A stretch of DNA of 64,000 nt, from the NCBI GenBank assembly GCA_019095985.1, contig CM032668.1:23566924-23630923 (forward strand). Direction: 5' to 3'. Both the position numbers and the translations under genes were made by a program. This DNA is from Streblospio benedicti. Taxonomy: Eukaryota > Annelida > Polychaeta > Spionida > Spionidae. Every line of letters starts with the position of its first letter. Position 1 is the stretch's first letter. The notes below the pieces were generated by a model, which worked only from the letters and a program-made list of their open reading frames with translations, had not been told where the DNA came from and did no database searches. Below, in pieces: positions 48,300 through 62,414 of the stretch.

Positions 48300-49544
48300 A
48301 CGAGAATGTAATTGATACTGTGCTTATTTCAATAGATTCTATCTCCATACTACATGTACAAAAGCGTAGATTAAGCCCAAAGGACGTTTATAGTAAAAGA
48401 AAACATGAAGAATAGACCCCCCCCGGATCCGGCCCTGCTAATATAGTCGAAATGTGTGTGCACGTGAATTGATTATGAAACACATAGATAGTGAAGTTGA
48501 AGGTTACACTGAATTGATAAAAGTTAGCAGTCAACCTTATTTGGTTACTTTAGCACATGCTTATACTGAAATATGTATATATTGTTGAACTATTATTATA
48601 CTTGTATGGTAATGCATGAATAGAATATTTGTATGAATGAATGAATTACTGTTTGTGCTGGCTGGTATTAAATGACAATGAAAATAACAAAGCAGTTGCA
48701 ATTTTCTAAATTATATTTTGTGAACAACAAACAATTGATTTTAACAAAATCATAATAGTTTTAATGCAGGTACAACTAACACAAATTGAATTATAACCTT
48801 TAGAGAAATTTCTAATGAAACATCATATTTCTATTACACTACAATAAGACCCATAGAGTTCTAAGCTATGTACGTTGACCCTAAAGATTAATATATACAG
48901 TAAACACAATGTATACTTTGTATTATATTAATTGTCCAAATATGAAATTACAATCAAACTTAATTTCAATTTGTTAATATTTTTATTCCAGTTATACTTA
49001 TATATACTCATTATACACATACAATAAAGATAGATTACTTTAATTGACTGTTAAAGCATTTTCCAGAGACAAACTGTCAAAACTTGTCAAAACTGTCTTA
49101 TGTGGACACTTTTCACTTCTCCCAAAGGTGTCACATAAGACATGTACAGTTCCACTGTAATATTGATATATATTAAAAATAACAGTAGAATCTACAACAC
49201 TGTCTTCAATAGATAGTGAACCAAATGCGAATTGGTTATTAGTAAGCACTCGGTGCAAAATATTCTCGTTATATACTGGCTTTATTATATGTCTGATGTT
49301 ATGACAATGACTTGTCATATATGAACGAAACTTGTTGCTAATAAGTTTCTATGTTGCAAGTGACCGTTATGGAAGCTAATAGGTGTTTATGTAAAAGGTT
49401 GTCATCAGAGTTTCTACTGTACATTACTACCATAATTAATTTTTCAAACATTCGTATTAAACTATAATGCAAACAGTGTCCGTATGTTCATTGTGCAGTA
49501 AAAATTACATCTGCAGAAGTACAATACACAAGCAAATGGTTTTG
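48300..49544. other. Intergenic AT-rich DNA with a short MITE-like palindrome
   Basis: At 49070-49160 'gtcttatgtg' and 'cacataagac' pair, and 'gttccactgtaa' ends a TA-type MITE remnant. No gene is seen. Confidence 0.4.
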
Positions 49545-49772
49545 CAAGAATTCCCAACGAAAAAAAACGAACCCAGAAGCAGTAATTTTGCATTACTATT
49601 ACAAATTTCAATAAAACACTCCCAAAACATTACTAGAAAAAGGCATAAATTCATCCCCGGTGATTATATTGAATTATTTGATTGCCTTCATATAGGGACA
49701 GTGAAACCTGAGCCCCTTATCACCCCGTGAGCCATGTGCTTGTGTATTGATGGCAGCGAAGATGAGCAGCGC

Positions 49773-52700
49773 CTACTTCTCACAGATGTAATAGTAAGTG
49801 TTGCCACACAGCGTGTCATGCCAATGGCAACAGTTTTCGTAATGTAAAAAAGCGCACCGGTCACTGGTGCTGCTGGGGTCACCACTGTACCAGTTGGTGT
49901 ACGTTATCCTGCTGCTGCTGTACCTGTCGACGACCCATGTGCCAGGCACCCTCCCTGTTGTCTCGTAAATGGACAGCCAGAAGGAACCTACAACACAAAC
50001 ATGGCGGCGTCGTAAACATCTTACAGCAACACACATTTTCATAATATACACGGGCATGTATTAATGCATGTCTTGGCATATCTTTAATGTAATTAACAGT
50101 TATAAGAAAGTGGAAAAACATTATACTTATACATAATTCTGTATGAAATGCCTCAGATATTCACATAGTATGTTTGAATGTCTTTAATATGTAACCTACT
50201 TCCTTACTTTATACACTATTGTTATTACCATATTCAACATTTTAGATATAAAACAGTTAATTATACTGCACACCTTTAGTTATTTGTTTTCATGATTTAA
50301 TTAGAATACAGTAATAAATGTGACATGGAAAAAACATTCCAGTGTTGGCGATTTGACAACTTTTTCTAGTAAAGTTATAAACATGCGAGACTCACCTCTT
50401 GCTATGTTGGCAACCAATGTATTCTCTGTGCCAGAGTTGATGGTGACCAGATTGGCGCCGAGGCCGAGACAGATGGCGCGGCAGTCATTGTAGGTGCACG
50501 TCGTGCGGGAGACGTAGTAAGAACGTCCCCCGCTGCTGATCCACTCTGAAATACCACAAACACATATGCATACTTGATGACATACTACTTCTTGGGCCGG
50601 GTAGGGAGTTATACTCGTCACCAGAAAGTCGTGGGTGTTGAGCAAACTCATCTCTAGTTAGTTTCACACTGCTTCGTGGCATCATTGTGGTTAACAAAAT
50701 ACAGGTGAGGCAAGCATTGATTGATAAGCATTGGTGTCTAAAAAGTAATGGAAGCACTGGCAATCAGTAAATACAGTACAGTAAAAGATGAAATGTTTGC
50801 CAAATGTTTCTCCTGGAGATGTCCACTGCGTAAGGTACCAGCAAAATGACCATTTGGCAAGTGTCCACCAACATAAGTATATGGTTTATATAAGGAATGT
50901 CGAAAACGAAATCAACCTAAAATATATACAAAGGTGCCCACTTGGGCAAGTTCCACTGTATCTGTAAGTGTCAATAAGATTCAAAATCTATATACATATT
51001 AGAGTTGAACGCTGGTTCAATATTATGAAAGTGCACATGAAATTTGTATGCGAAAAATGCCATTTTATATATAGTGTTATATTTATACTGCTACAGTTCG
51101 TTTATTAGCTCTGTTTGGATGAATGGAATTTTCTGAATGCAAAAGCCCACATCATAATGTTGCTATCAAGTAGTTCTTATCTAAGCATACTTATTTGTCC
51201 TCTGAGCATAAGTTTAAGTACCTGGCACTAGTGTACACTGTGACACCCAATACAAGCTTTTGTGTCATTTGTTTCAGTTTTAGTACTTGACATACACTCA
51301 TATATCTGATAATTGTTGTGTACTGACCAGAGTTCTCACAGTTAACGCCAGTTGTGGTGAGCGGGCATGTGCAGCTGTATGAGGAACCGTCGACGCTGGC
51401 GGTACAAGTCCCACCATTCTGGCACGGATCAAGGCAGGGGTCTTTAGTAAAGATAACACATTTTATTTTTGAGTTTTGAAAGGACAATTAACAAAACATG
51501 TAAAAACAAGTGAATTAAAAAACCTCAAAAAACATTTGTTTCATTTTAAATGGGAGGATAATAACCCATTTCACAGTAGAATATTTGTTTTGAAAATGTT
51601 TTAAAGCTCAGCTAAACATGGCCAGCTGCATAGAATTTTAGCATAGTAGAATTTTAATCAGATGTTAATGAGTGGTGATGTCTGCACTCAAACAGCACTA
51701 GCATATATAGATTTTATTTACATACATCTTGAAATCATTCATATTTGATATTGTATTGATAACTAGATTTTGAATCCTCGTACCTCTGTTTATAATCAAA
51801 GCCCATGTTTTAGAGACTGAGAAAACACCCAATCACATGATGTATCCATGAGCTAAGATCAAATTGTACATTATTGTGTTCTTTTCTTACAGGTCGTTTG
51901 GTCACCAGTAGACAACTCAAATTTGAAAATGATCAAATATTTAGTTAAAATCAAACACCTAAGCGCATTTTTCTCAAAAGATTTCCAATCATAACAATTA
52001 CTGCCTTTTCATATTGATTTTTTAGAGCTCTACAGACTTATTGGTTGATGCCAACGTGGCTTGATACTGCGGACCAGTGTTTTATACCTGAAAAGCCCGG
52101 AATAGCTGGTCGGACATGAGCAGATGAAGTCGCCGCCACAGTCAGTGATGCACGTGCCCGAGTTGAGGCACGGGCTTGACATGCATGTTGCCTTTATGGT
52201 ATTGATTTTTCCATATGCTGGCTAAAGCATATTGAATACTAGTAAATGGGATTTATTAATGGGCCCAATGGGCCCAAATATGGGACCATTTGGGCCGCCC
52301 ATGTGAAATAGTTCTGTGGTCACCATTTCCAACCGACATGCTAAATTTGGTTATCCTAGCTCAAACGGTGCGACCTTTAGCAAAAATTCCCAACGAAAAA
52401 AACGAACCCAGAAGCAGTAATTTTGCATTACTATTACAAATTTCAATAAACACTCCCAAAACATTACTAGAAAAAAGGCATAAATTCATCCCCCGGTGAT
52501 TATATTGAATTATTTGATTGCCTTCATAGGGACAGTGAAACCTGAGCCCCTTTATCACCCGTGAGCCATGTGCTTGTGTATTGATGGCAGCGAAGATGAG
52601 CTTAGCGCCTACTTCTCACAGATGTAATAGTAAGTGTTGCCAATCATTAATGCATGTCTTGGCATAAGTTATAATGCTGCTGGCAACATTATACATAATT

Positions 52701-55700
52701 TTGTATGAAGGCACCACATACCATAAATGGACCAACCACAACACCCAGGGCCGTTAAAATTGAAATTTTCATAAGCCTAGTGGGGCATGTGTTACACAGG
52801 GTCTACATAATTTTAACAATTAAAAAAAGAGGGAGGAGGGCTGTTACACGGGGGTGGGTACTTGGATGGTCGTATATGGTATGTTTACATAGTATGTTTG
52901 AATGTCTTTAATATGTGACCTACTTGCTTAGTTTATACACTATTTTTATTACCATATTCAACATTTTAGTTATAAAACATTTGATTATACTGCACACCTT
53001 TAGTTATTTGTTATCATGAAGTAATTAAAATACAGCAATGAATGTGACATGGAAAAAACATTCCTGTGTTGGTGATTTGACAACTTTTTCTAGTAAAGTA
53101 ATAAACATGTGAGACTCACCGGGGGCTATGCTGCTTGCAAATGACTGCTCGGTGTAAGAGTTGATGGTGATCAGGTTGGCGCCCTTGCTCCGACAGATGG
53201 AGCGGGAGTCATCGTAGGTGCACTTGGTGGTGGAAGAGACGTGATAAGAACGTCCCCCGTTCATGATCCACTCTGAAACACCACAAACACATATGCATAC
53301 TTGATGACATACTACTCATGGGGCCGAGTGGATAGGGAGTTGGACTCATGACCAGAAGGTCGTGGATTCAATTGGTGGGTGTTGAGCAAACTCATCTCTA
53401 GTTGTTTCACACTGCTCCTTGGCATCCTTCATGTACAGGTGAGGCAGCTACTAATTTGATTGATAACTACAATAAAATGTGGTGTATACTCCCCAGAGAG
53501 TGGAGAAAGATATAGTGTTACAAGGATGTCCAAATGACCTGGTGTGAATGCAATAGCTGATCATATTATAACCAAAAACTAGACATTTTTGTAACATATG
53601 CATATTCACATTTTTGTGCATTTTTACCATGCACTGTTATTGTGCTCTAGCAACTCTACAATCACACCAGGTCATTGGCATCCTTGTTGCACTAAATTCC
53701 TTTTCTCAAGCACCTGGGGAGCATACAGCAACATGTTCACCAGCAAATCCAGGATTTTTTGCAATCAAGGGATTTGCACCCGGAACGCAGGCTTCTTATA
53801 TAAAAATGTGGTGAAACCTGAAATCAGTAAATAGCCCTTCTAAATAAATATTTAGACAGATGGTGGCCCAAAGGGTTCATTGGGCAGGTTCCACTGTATC
53901 TGTAAGTGTCAATAACATTCAATATCTTTATACATATTAGAATTGAATGCTAGTTCAATATTATGCAAGTGCACATGAAATTTGTATGCGAAAAATGCCA
54001 TTTTATATATAGTGTTATATTTATACTGCTACAGTTCATTTATTAGCTCTGTTTGGATGAATGGAATTTTCTGAATGCAAAAGCCCACATCATAATGTTG
54101 CTATCAAGTAGTTCTTATCTAAGCATACTTTTTTGTCCTCTGAGCATAGGTTTAAGTACCTGGCACTAGTGTGTTCTGTGACACTTAATACGAGCTTTAG
54201 TGCCATTTGTTTCAGTTTTAATACTTGACATACACTCATATTTATGATAATGGTTGTGTACTGACCTTGTCTGGTCTCACAGTTGACGCCAGTGAATACG
54301 GGCGGGCATGAGCAGCTGTATGAGGAACCGTCGGCGCTGGCGGTACAAGTCCCACCATTCTGGCACGGAGTTGTAAGGCAGGGGTCTATTAGTAAAGATA
54401 ACACATTTTATTTTGAGTTTTGAAAGGACAATTAACAAAACATGTAACAAAACATGTAACAAAAACAAAAAACAAAACAAAACCCAAGTCATTGTAAATG
54501 GAGGATATTAACTCCATTTGACAGTAGAATATTTGTTTCTGAAAAATGAGACCAAGCGCTGTGTACCAGCTACATAGAATTTTAGGATAGTAGAATACAA
54601 TCAGATGTTAATGAGTGGTGTTGTCTGCACTCAAACACATGGCTCAAACAGCACCAGCATATATAGACAAGTACATACATCTTGAATCTCATATTTTGAT
54701 AAACACTGATACCTAGCTTTGACCCCGTACCTCTGTTTATAATTAAAGCCCATAACTACTCAAACGGAGAAAAACACTTCAATCACATGATGTATGCCAT
54801 GAGCTAAAATCATTTGTACATGATTGTGTTCTTTTTTTTTATTGCTTGGTCACCAGTAGACAACTCTAACTGTTCATAAAAAAGCCAAATATTTGTTAAC
54901 ATACGTTTCAACACCAATTGCATTTTTTAATGTTTAGTTAACATACTTTTCAGTAACCATTATTTAAGAGCACTACAGACTTAAGCAGGTTGTTGCCATG
55001 TGGCTGTATACTGACCAGTTGGGGTCTCACACATCAGCCCGGTGTGGCTGGTCGGACATGAGCAGATGAAGTCGCCGCCACAGTCAGTGATGCACGTGCC
55101 CGAGTTGAGGCACGGGCTTGACATGCATGAATCTGTTGACAACAATTCTTATGTTAATATTTACAGTGAATTCCCTTAACCCGTAGGAGTGATGAAACTT
55201 TGGGTTAGATTTCTATTTTGAAAGAAGGGGTAACATTTAGTGATAAAGATCAAGTCATATATGTTATGCACTCTACTATTTATTTGTGAGACTTAACCAT
55301 TGAATAACTCCTAGAAGAAGCACATATGCGTCAGTTGTGATTAAAAAGTAATAGCAAGTCTTTTACATGACATGAGAGCATCATTTAGTACCGCTTAATA
55401 TAGATATGAACACATATTTCATATGCAAAACCTCTCAGCTGTGAGTCTATTGCTCTAACGTGATCGAATATAGTAATAATGCATGAAAAAGTGAAGACCT
55501 ACTTTTAAAAGTCTACTTTGTCTTTGTATAAAATGTTTAAACCAACTACAGTACATAACCAGTACTATTTAACTCAACCTGCAATTACGTCAGACGTTAA
55601 AATCTCATAAACATGCTCAACTTTTTATAGGGCCTGTGCTAAAGATGATAAAGTATCTATAGTAACTATTTTGCAAATTACTCAGTTAGACACTATACTA

Positions 55701-58700
55701 TATTCGACGTGAATATTCTCTTTTCACCTGGACTGAGCATCAAAAATGGTGAATGTTCCCACATTTTCTGATATATACTTTAAACGTTGTGCCCAAGTTA
55801 TTGGCACCACTAAAAAGACTAGCTCATTAAACAAATATATGTGTCTTACCAGAAAGGTAGTTTTGTCCACTACCATGACTAGATTGAGTTAAAATGCATG
55901 TTGTACCTTCTGTTTGGTCACTTACCAAAGGTCTCGCAGTTATCGCCGGTGTAGAGAGGTGGGCAGGAGCAGTAGTAGGTGTATCCTGGGGCTGTGTGGC
56001 ATGTCGCACCGTGGAGGCACGGTGCCATCAGGCAGCGATCTGTCAACAAAAAGGAGCAATCCTCATCATAAACAAATACAGGTAATATAACATTGGTTTA
56101 GTATACTGCTACATTCACCAATTTACTGATCAAGCTTGGCATCAATTCTAAATGTATCAAACACGATTCTGGTCATTTCATCGGTATTCGTGTATATTCA
56201 GGTTTACACGTGCGAAATTATATTTCATATGCACTAAAACATGAACATCAGCCTAACACATTCATTAATATGATGATTATATGAACTGCCATACTATACC
56301 TTTGGGGGAACAGAAGGCCGGGGCAATGGGTTGGCATTGTTCACTGTGTCCCTTGAGACAGGCAGTGTTGCGCAGGGTCATCTTCTTCAGCTCCTCGGGC
56401 TTGTCCAAAATGGTTTTGACCCCCGGACATATGAAGTTGCTTTGACCAGCAGCTATCACCACGAAAACAAGGGTGAGAATGCATCTTGCCAACCTGAAAT
56501 GGTAAGCAAACGGTCAATCGTATGTCACTGTGGTATGTAATGTTCAGTGTGCAGAGCATGAAATAGGAAAAGCAGATATAAATTTGACATACTGTGTTGA
56601 AACATGCATTTTATATTTGTCCAGTGCAATACAGACTATTGCAATACAGAGTACAGACTATTGTTTGATATCTCACATTAATGAGTTAGCTGACAGCTTT
56701 CACATGTGGCATTCACTATGCAGAAAATCATAATTCAATATCTTCCATAACACCCACCCACAACCAACTCGGATATTAGACTGCTGAGGGCCCACTTTCA
56801 CCAACCAATATGCATCAACTTTCTATTGCAAACTCTCTAAATCGCACGCAAACTAATCCCATCACATACGTCAGTTTCACAAACAATAACCACCCCAGTT
56901 CTGTCGTAAAACGGCTCGCATAAATGCGCCGGGAAAAAGGGTGCCGCAAACAGCGTCACAGACGAGATTTCCAATCAAATTATGCAGTGTATTGTATAAG
57001 TGTAGTTAAAGTTTAGCTTGTATGATGTACAAGTGGTGTCATGGTGTCATGTCTTTCATTAACACTTACACATTTGCGCTGGTGCCCATATTCATCAAAA
57101 GGCTCAACATTATATAAAATCATTCACCTCAACGCACAGTGTATAGATTGATAACCGTAGCGTGTATCTGTGTAGGCCTATGTCATATTTGGCAGCATAT
57201 ACTTAAGAGTCAATGTTATTGTAAAGACAGACATATGTTATAAAGTATTGGATGGTCACAGTCTTACATTCCTAGTACAATAGAACATCCAATTAAGACC
57301 ACCTCTCTAATGAGACCACCTCTATAATAAGAACACCTCTCTATTGAGACCACCTCTATAATAGGACCACTTTTCATGGTCCCAAAGCTTCATAAAGCTA
57401 TCAAAATGAACGTCTGTATAGAGACCACCTCTCTATTGAGACCATTTAACACTAGTTCCAAAGTTGGTCCTAATAGAGAGGTTCTACTGTATCTTCACGG
57501 TCTACACACACTGATTCTACAAGCAAATTTTCTAACTGCAATTATGGGCTTTCATGTGAATGCTGAGTGAATTTTTACCTTTTTCATGTTACCCTTTTTA
57601 TACGCATATTTACATGATGCTTATGTACACAAATGAATAATAACTTTTGGACTTGTTCTATAATTTTTGTTTCCTTAAAAATATTTTAAATATTTTGATT
57701 ATTGTGAACCAAAAAATACAAAGTTTAGGTAGTTATATTAGTAATTAAAGAGAACGTATCTATTGCAAATAATAGGATTAAAAGTTGTTTAGTAGCATCG
57801 TACTCTAGTTCAATAACCATTTTTATATATTTGTATTTCATGTTAAAACATGTCCACGATCATCACATAAATGTTATCACAGCGCAAATGATATGCAATG
57901 CAACATTTGTTTTTGTGAAAGTGGGCCCTAATACGCACATACAGTAAAACCTTGCAAATGGGACACTTGCAATTGGGAACACGTTTTCCTTCACTCCCTT
58001 AATATTGCTTATTATTGCTAGCAAAATATATTTCACTTTTCTGGATCGCTCTGAAATGTGGACACGGGATGGGGACATGTGCCCCTCATCGAGTTTATGG
58101 CAGTCAGCCAACAGCTATTGTCCTTGTTACAGTGTTACCTCCGGTTTCTCAATATCCTTCCACCCGAGATTCAAGTAAACCAGAATTGTTTTGAAATCCC
58201 CCGTTATGTGGGCATTGTTGCATATGTAACCAAGGTGCTATAGTTGCCAAGCTGCAACTTGTTAGATGGTCATGAGTCAGTTCACATCATGTAAAATAAC
58301 CCCACAGGGAGTTAGCGCTGGGGCGTGCATGACTTGATCTACAAAATGCGCTACTGTGCTGCCCACAAACAAAACACCTTTATCTAACTGTGGGATCAGC
58401 TTAACCAGTGACCTGTAAAATCAACACACCATCTTAAAGCATCTATGTTTGGAGCACCTATAAGATCAGTTGATTGCATGATAGCATTTGAGACAGGACA
58501 AAACAATTTGAACTTGTAGTATGTGTTTATATTAACTCTTTAGAATAGAGAGCTTTGTGTGATTTGAAAATGAGGCATATGAATTGTGTAGGCAGACGGC
58601 ACCAATCGGGACACTTGTCTCTGTCTAAGCTGTGACTAAAAGTGGCAATTTATTGAAATAAACTTGGATTTTAACATAATTGCGAGGAAGATAATTCTAT

Positions 58701-60989
58701 CAAAGTTTGAAATGTTTACGACAATTTTGATTTTGTCATGTGGAGCATTGAGCTATAAATTCTCTGATCATATTGAGTGTTTTCCTCGGTAACAATGAAT
58801 ATTTAATGTGCATCCATTCATGTATGAGCACATGATTAAAGAGACCTTGTTCACTTGAGCGAACGTGTCAAATTACATTTGGATAACCAAGCGTAATAAT
58901 CATCATACAGTGGGGGCATGCGACCTACTACAAATAGTTATTAGGTCAATATGGAAACAAGTAATTGGGGCTTTTTAGTTCACACACTTTTATTGCTACT
59001 TTTTTTAATGAAATTTTCATGTTTTTGCACAATTATGTGTATCTATTGTCGCTAATATCAGTTTTTGTTCACCTGTGACCAGTATTATTCAAGTTTTTTT
59101 TTTTCATGTTTTGTTTGACTATTTTATATTCTATATCATTTCAGCTGTTGTAATGTTCATCTTAACACGTTGAATTAACATGTTGAAAATTGTTTCTCAT
59201 ACTGACATGTGGCATACACAAGTATAAACATGCAATTTACAAGCCACCACCGCAATATGCCAATGCGCTTCACCTTTCCCCCACTGTTTTTAAATACGCT
59301 ATTCTATGCCCCTGTTGCATACAACTATTTTGCCATGATTATTGTATAAATCCACTCAATAAAAGTCCTTTCACTCGTATGATAAACACATTTCTGTGCA
59401 GACACGAGTAGATAGTCTGGACAGTGACAAACAGTCACTGTGTCCGCCGCCCATTGATGCCGGCTGGTGCATACGCTGCATATAGTAACAGGTTATAATT
59501 TACGGCCAAAAATAATGGTATGGCTGCCATAACTTCGTAACATGTAAACAGGTTAAATTGCAAACATGCTCAGGAATAGCATATGTCTAATTCTTTGGAG
59601 TGGGTCAATGGCATCAAATAGAACAAACTTTACGAGTAGATGCTGTTTGATGCATTTTATAAAATTCGTTGAAAAGTGGCCGAGAAAGCTGGTGTTCAAG
59701 GTCGTGCCTTTGTTGTGATACAAGACCCTCAACCTCGTGCAACTTTAACGAGGCATAAATCAGGCTTGGATTGTGAACGATAGACCATTGTGGTGTCATT
59801 CTCACTGCCCCATAGGCCTGTCATGACGGTAATGGGGTGTGATGGCTTGTCGCTGATAACAAGGCATCATGTAACCGATTACAGTGTTTACTTTTTACGG
59901 CAGTTACAACATTGTTTTGGGGCTTGATCACAATGTAGGTTAACGTCAGTTATGGCTGATTGCATTTTACGGCTGGTTAAATTTCTGGTCTAACTATGAA
60001 CTCCAAAACTGATCTAAAATGCCAAAGGAGCATTTGAAAAAGCTCAAGCATGTTCACATATTTATCATAATGCGTGTTTTGTAGTTTTTCTTTGCTAAAA
60101 TCAAAAAGTGCAATAGTGGGTATTGACAAAGCGCATTTTCATCATGGACGTCACTACAGCACGAGTATTAAAATTGAAGGTTCCAAAACGGAAAGATAGA
60201 AATTTACATTTGGTCACACACTTTAATACATATCTCGACCATTTCTTTGGAAAATCATTCATCACTTTACAGAATCTCCCAAAATCCTATAGCTGCCCTT
60301 GAGGGTATATTTATGTTTATGAAAAATCGACCATCAAAAAATTTTTATGATGAATCAATTAGCGATTTTAGGTTTTTATATCTATATATAACCTACTCTG
60401 CTAATCCAGCCACCACTTTTATCAATATCACAAGCGCTCAACAATGACTTGTTATGTATTGCATTAAATTATTACTTCATTCAGAGCACATCAGTTGCAT
60501 TTTTTTCATGTACACTCCTGCATTTTGCGAGAATTATTTCCAAAGAAAAAGTGCTGATCATGATAAATCAAAAGAAAAAGCAAAAAATAGCACCAATAAG
60601 AGCACTGCCAAGTTTTTATCCCCAGAAATGAATTCTGCAAACTAGCATACTATTTATGCTATGAACGCCATACCCAAACAGCAACTAGCATTTAATTTCA
60701 GATTCTAATACATATGTTTTTTGCATGGTCATTTTACTATCATTTCAAAATAGCCTTGCTTGCTTCTTTTAGCAATGTTATTAACCTAACCGTATAAAAG
60801 TAATTTGCCAGCTTTGAGAGCTGGAACAGGGGTATTTATTCTTTCTTTACTACAAAACGCTACCACATGAATAGTGTTTGTGTAGTAAATGTAGCAATGT
60901 AAATGTACCCCTGTCCCCCTCACAATGCGGAGCCCATGTTCCTACCTTGCAGCGTCGCTCCGGCCACCCGATCTTCTCAGCTTCATCAT
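49773..60989 (-). CDS. Secreted EGF / C-type lectin domain protein with a duplicated cassette
   Basis: Likely exons: 60989-60946 (MMKLRRSGGRS), 56493-56300 (hydrophobic LTLVFVVIAAG, then a six-Cys region), EGF1 56039-55926, EGF2 55132-55016, EGF3 54385-54266, CTLD-a 53272-53120, EGF3' 51441-51328, CTLD-a' 50545-50396, CTLD-b' 49987-49773 with TAG. The first junction is phase 2; all later ones are phase 1, so exons can be skipped freely. The EGF modules have six Cys (CLTTPCQNGGTCTAS and so on). The CTLD ends TYTNWYSGDP, then CHWHDTLCG and ICEK. Where sugar-binding lectins have EPN or QPD, this has GDP, so Ca-dependent sugar binding is doubtful. The first CTLD has lost its second half (see 52560-52640). 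A productive transcript probably skips CTLD-a. The short basic stretch before the hydrophobic segment allows a signal peptide or a type II anchor. A TTTAAAAG element at about 61079-61086 may be the TATA box. Confidence 0.75.
50779..50958. mobile_element. TA-flanked MITE in cassette 1
   Basis: Ends CAGTAAAAGATG and GTTCCACTG, flanked by TA. 'atttggcaagtgtccacc' and 'ggtgcccacttgggcaag' are inverted inside. A right-end relic occurs at 53880-53900. Confidence 0.65.
52085..52192 (-). pseudogene. Decayed EGF2-type exon in cassette 1
   Basis: The core matches EGF2 (CMSSPCLNSGTCIT, DFICSCPTS). The acceptor is lost (AACATGCATG instead of CAG|ATTCATGC), and the end runs into GLFRYKT with no final Cys. 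It is probably not spliced. Confidence 0.75.
52560..52640 (-). pseudogene. Remnant of the CTLD second exon in cassette 2
   Basis: About 30 bases of the exon end (with the ICEK-stop equivalent) and the 3' flank remain. The rest, including the acceptor, is deleted up to the point matching 50057 ('ttaatgcatgtcttggcat'). Confidence 0.8.
53320..53380 (+). repeat. tRNA-Met-like sequence, probable SINE head
   Basis: 'gagtggatagggagttggac', then 'tcatgacc', then 'aaggtcgtggattcaatt' follow the D-arm, CAT anticodon loop and T-arm order of a tRNA-Met/Ile. There is no paired acceptor stem or CCA region. A decayed counterpart lies at 50590-50640, so it was inserted before the cassette duplication. Confidence 0.6.
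53520..53686. repeat. Hairpin-ended MITE in cassette 2
   Basis: 'caaggatgtccaaatgacct' plus 'ggtgtga' and its inverse 'tcacaccaggtcattggcat' plus 'ccttg' bound a 167-bp insert. Cassette 1 lacks it. Confidence 0.75.
56494..60945. other. Large intron 1 of the lectin gene
   Basis: It contains a CAGTAGAACC-family MITE (57278-57489) and a shorter 'cagtaaaaccttgcaaatgg' relic at 57951. No other exon is recognised. Confidence 0.5.
57278..57489. mobile_element. CAGTAGAACC-family MITE, copy 5
   Basis: TA-flanked, ends CAATAGAACATCC and GAGGTTCTACTG, with several 'gagaccacctct' motifs. It is longer than the others because an internal unit is repeated. Confidence 0.75.
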
Positions 60990-62414
60990 GCTGTTGTTGG
61001 TTTGTTGTTGGGTTGTCGTTGGTGGATGCTCGTGGACCGCGCAGCCTGTGGAAGGTAACTGTTGGCCCCGCGCTCGTGCTTTTAAAGGATTCCGTGTTTG
61101 TTGACACTTTTGTCTTCTAGGTGTCTTGTCGCTACGGTATCATGTGCGTCACGTATGTTCAACCTATTGTTCTACCCACCCATTTCTTGTTTTGCACAAA
61201 GCTTCGTCCAATGATTGGCGCTCCGCGTCACCTCATCCTACTCCTGTCCACGTGAACAGCCCACGGCTGCTACCGGCCTACGTGAATTCCAGCACCAAGG
61301 TATGTGTAGTGTAAAAAACTTACTCGACCTATGCATAGTTAATGTACAACACTGTGTTATTGAGTGTTTGAGGTGTTCGTGTGAGGTGTTTCAGCTCGGG
61401 GGCTCTCATGCTGCGCCGCTCAGTGAAATGAAAATGCACACATTGAATGCAGTAGAGATATGTATATCCTAATTACAAAGTCTGTCCTATTGTCATTACA
61501 AAATCTACTAATTCTCTCATTTACATATCTGTGTAGATATTTTCTGAACTGCATACATTTGAGTATATTCTCACACTTCTGTCACATTAGGCAAAAAGAA
61601 ATAGTATGCAATCTTCACACACTGCATAGTTATAGAGATACAATAAAAATATAGTGAATAAAAGTTGCAATTTCTACAATATTTGTTCAGTATTACAACT
61701 GTCAAATATTACTTGTAGTAGAAACATGTGTAAACGTTTTACCGCTAACGCCTTTGGTATATTCCTCATGTAAAATAAATATTATCTTATGGCATACGTA
61801 AGTAATATTTGAACAAATATCGCAAAACACTTTGTAGATGTTCTTCGATTATATCACACATCTGATATTACCTCTTTGGGGGAAGGGTGGGGTGGGGGTC
61901 AAGAAACCACACAACATTGTTCCATTTTGGCGGAGCTTGACCAAATGTACATCATCCATAAGCACAACAAAGTCCGACCTAAGTGTGATAACGTGGGATG
62001 CTCTAAACGTAGGTGACGGTGTTACAGTGGAACTACACTGGCAGACCTTTTAAATGGGCTGCTCCTCAGTGATCTACGCTAAAGGTATTTTTGTCACATC
62101 TTAAATGGCCCCTGTTACATTACTAGTTCTCATGTGTCAAATAATCTATGGAACAGGATTTATCGGTTACCATATAATCTAAAGAGCTAAATGAATATAT
62201 GCTCTTATGAAATATAATCTTTTAAGATATTCAGGGAAATCTAATGAAGTTACCACCACTCTAAAGGTGAAGGCAGATGTTGCTACTAATTGAGAGAATA
62301 CGTGACTTATGTTTAACTCCACGTAACAAGGGAGCGTTATGTTGTGTGCAAACGTAAAAGCACTGATTAACACAGCTAAATAGGAAATGCGTCATACGCA
62401 TTCGGTGACAGTTA

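Larger units (their letters stand above)
49545..52192 (-). repeat. Tandem cassette 1 of the lectin gene (distal)
   Basis: It is homologous to 52379-55126 along its length, beginning with 'aattcccaacgaaaaaa' and ending in the EGF2-type exon. It contains an EGF2 relic, EGF3', both CTLD exons and a MITE (50779-50958) that cassette 2 lacks. Confidence 0.85.
52379..55126 (-). repeat. Tandem cassette 2 of the lectin gene (proximal)
   Basis: It holds EGF2, EGF3, CTLD-a and a remnant of CTLD-b. About 190 bp of non-duplicated sequence (52193-52378) separates it from cassette 1 and contains 'gggcccaatgggccc'. Intron homology is high, so the duplication is recent relative to the gene. Confidence 0.85.

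Noticed and set aside
53320-53380. A functional tRNA-Met gene
   Set aside because: There is no paired acceptor stem and the anticodon loop is altered. A decayed counterpart in the duplicated cassette marks it as a SINE head.
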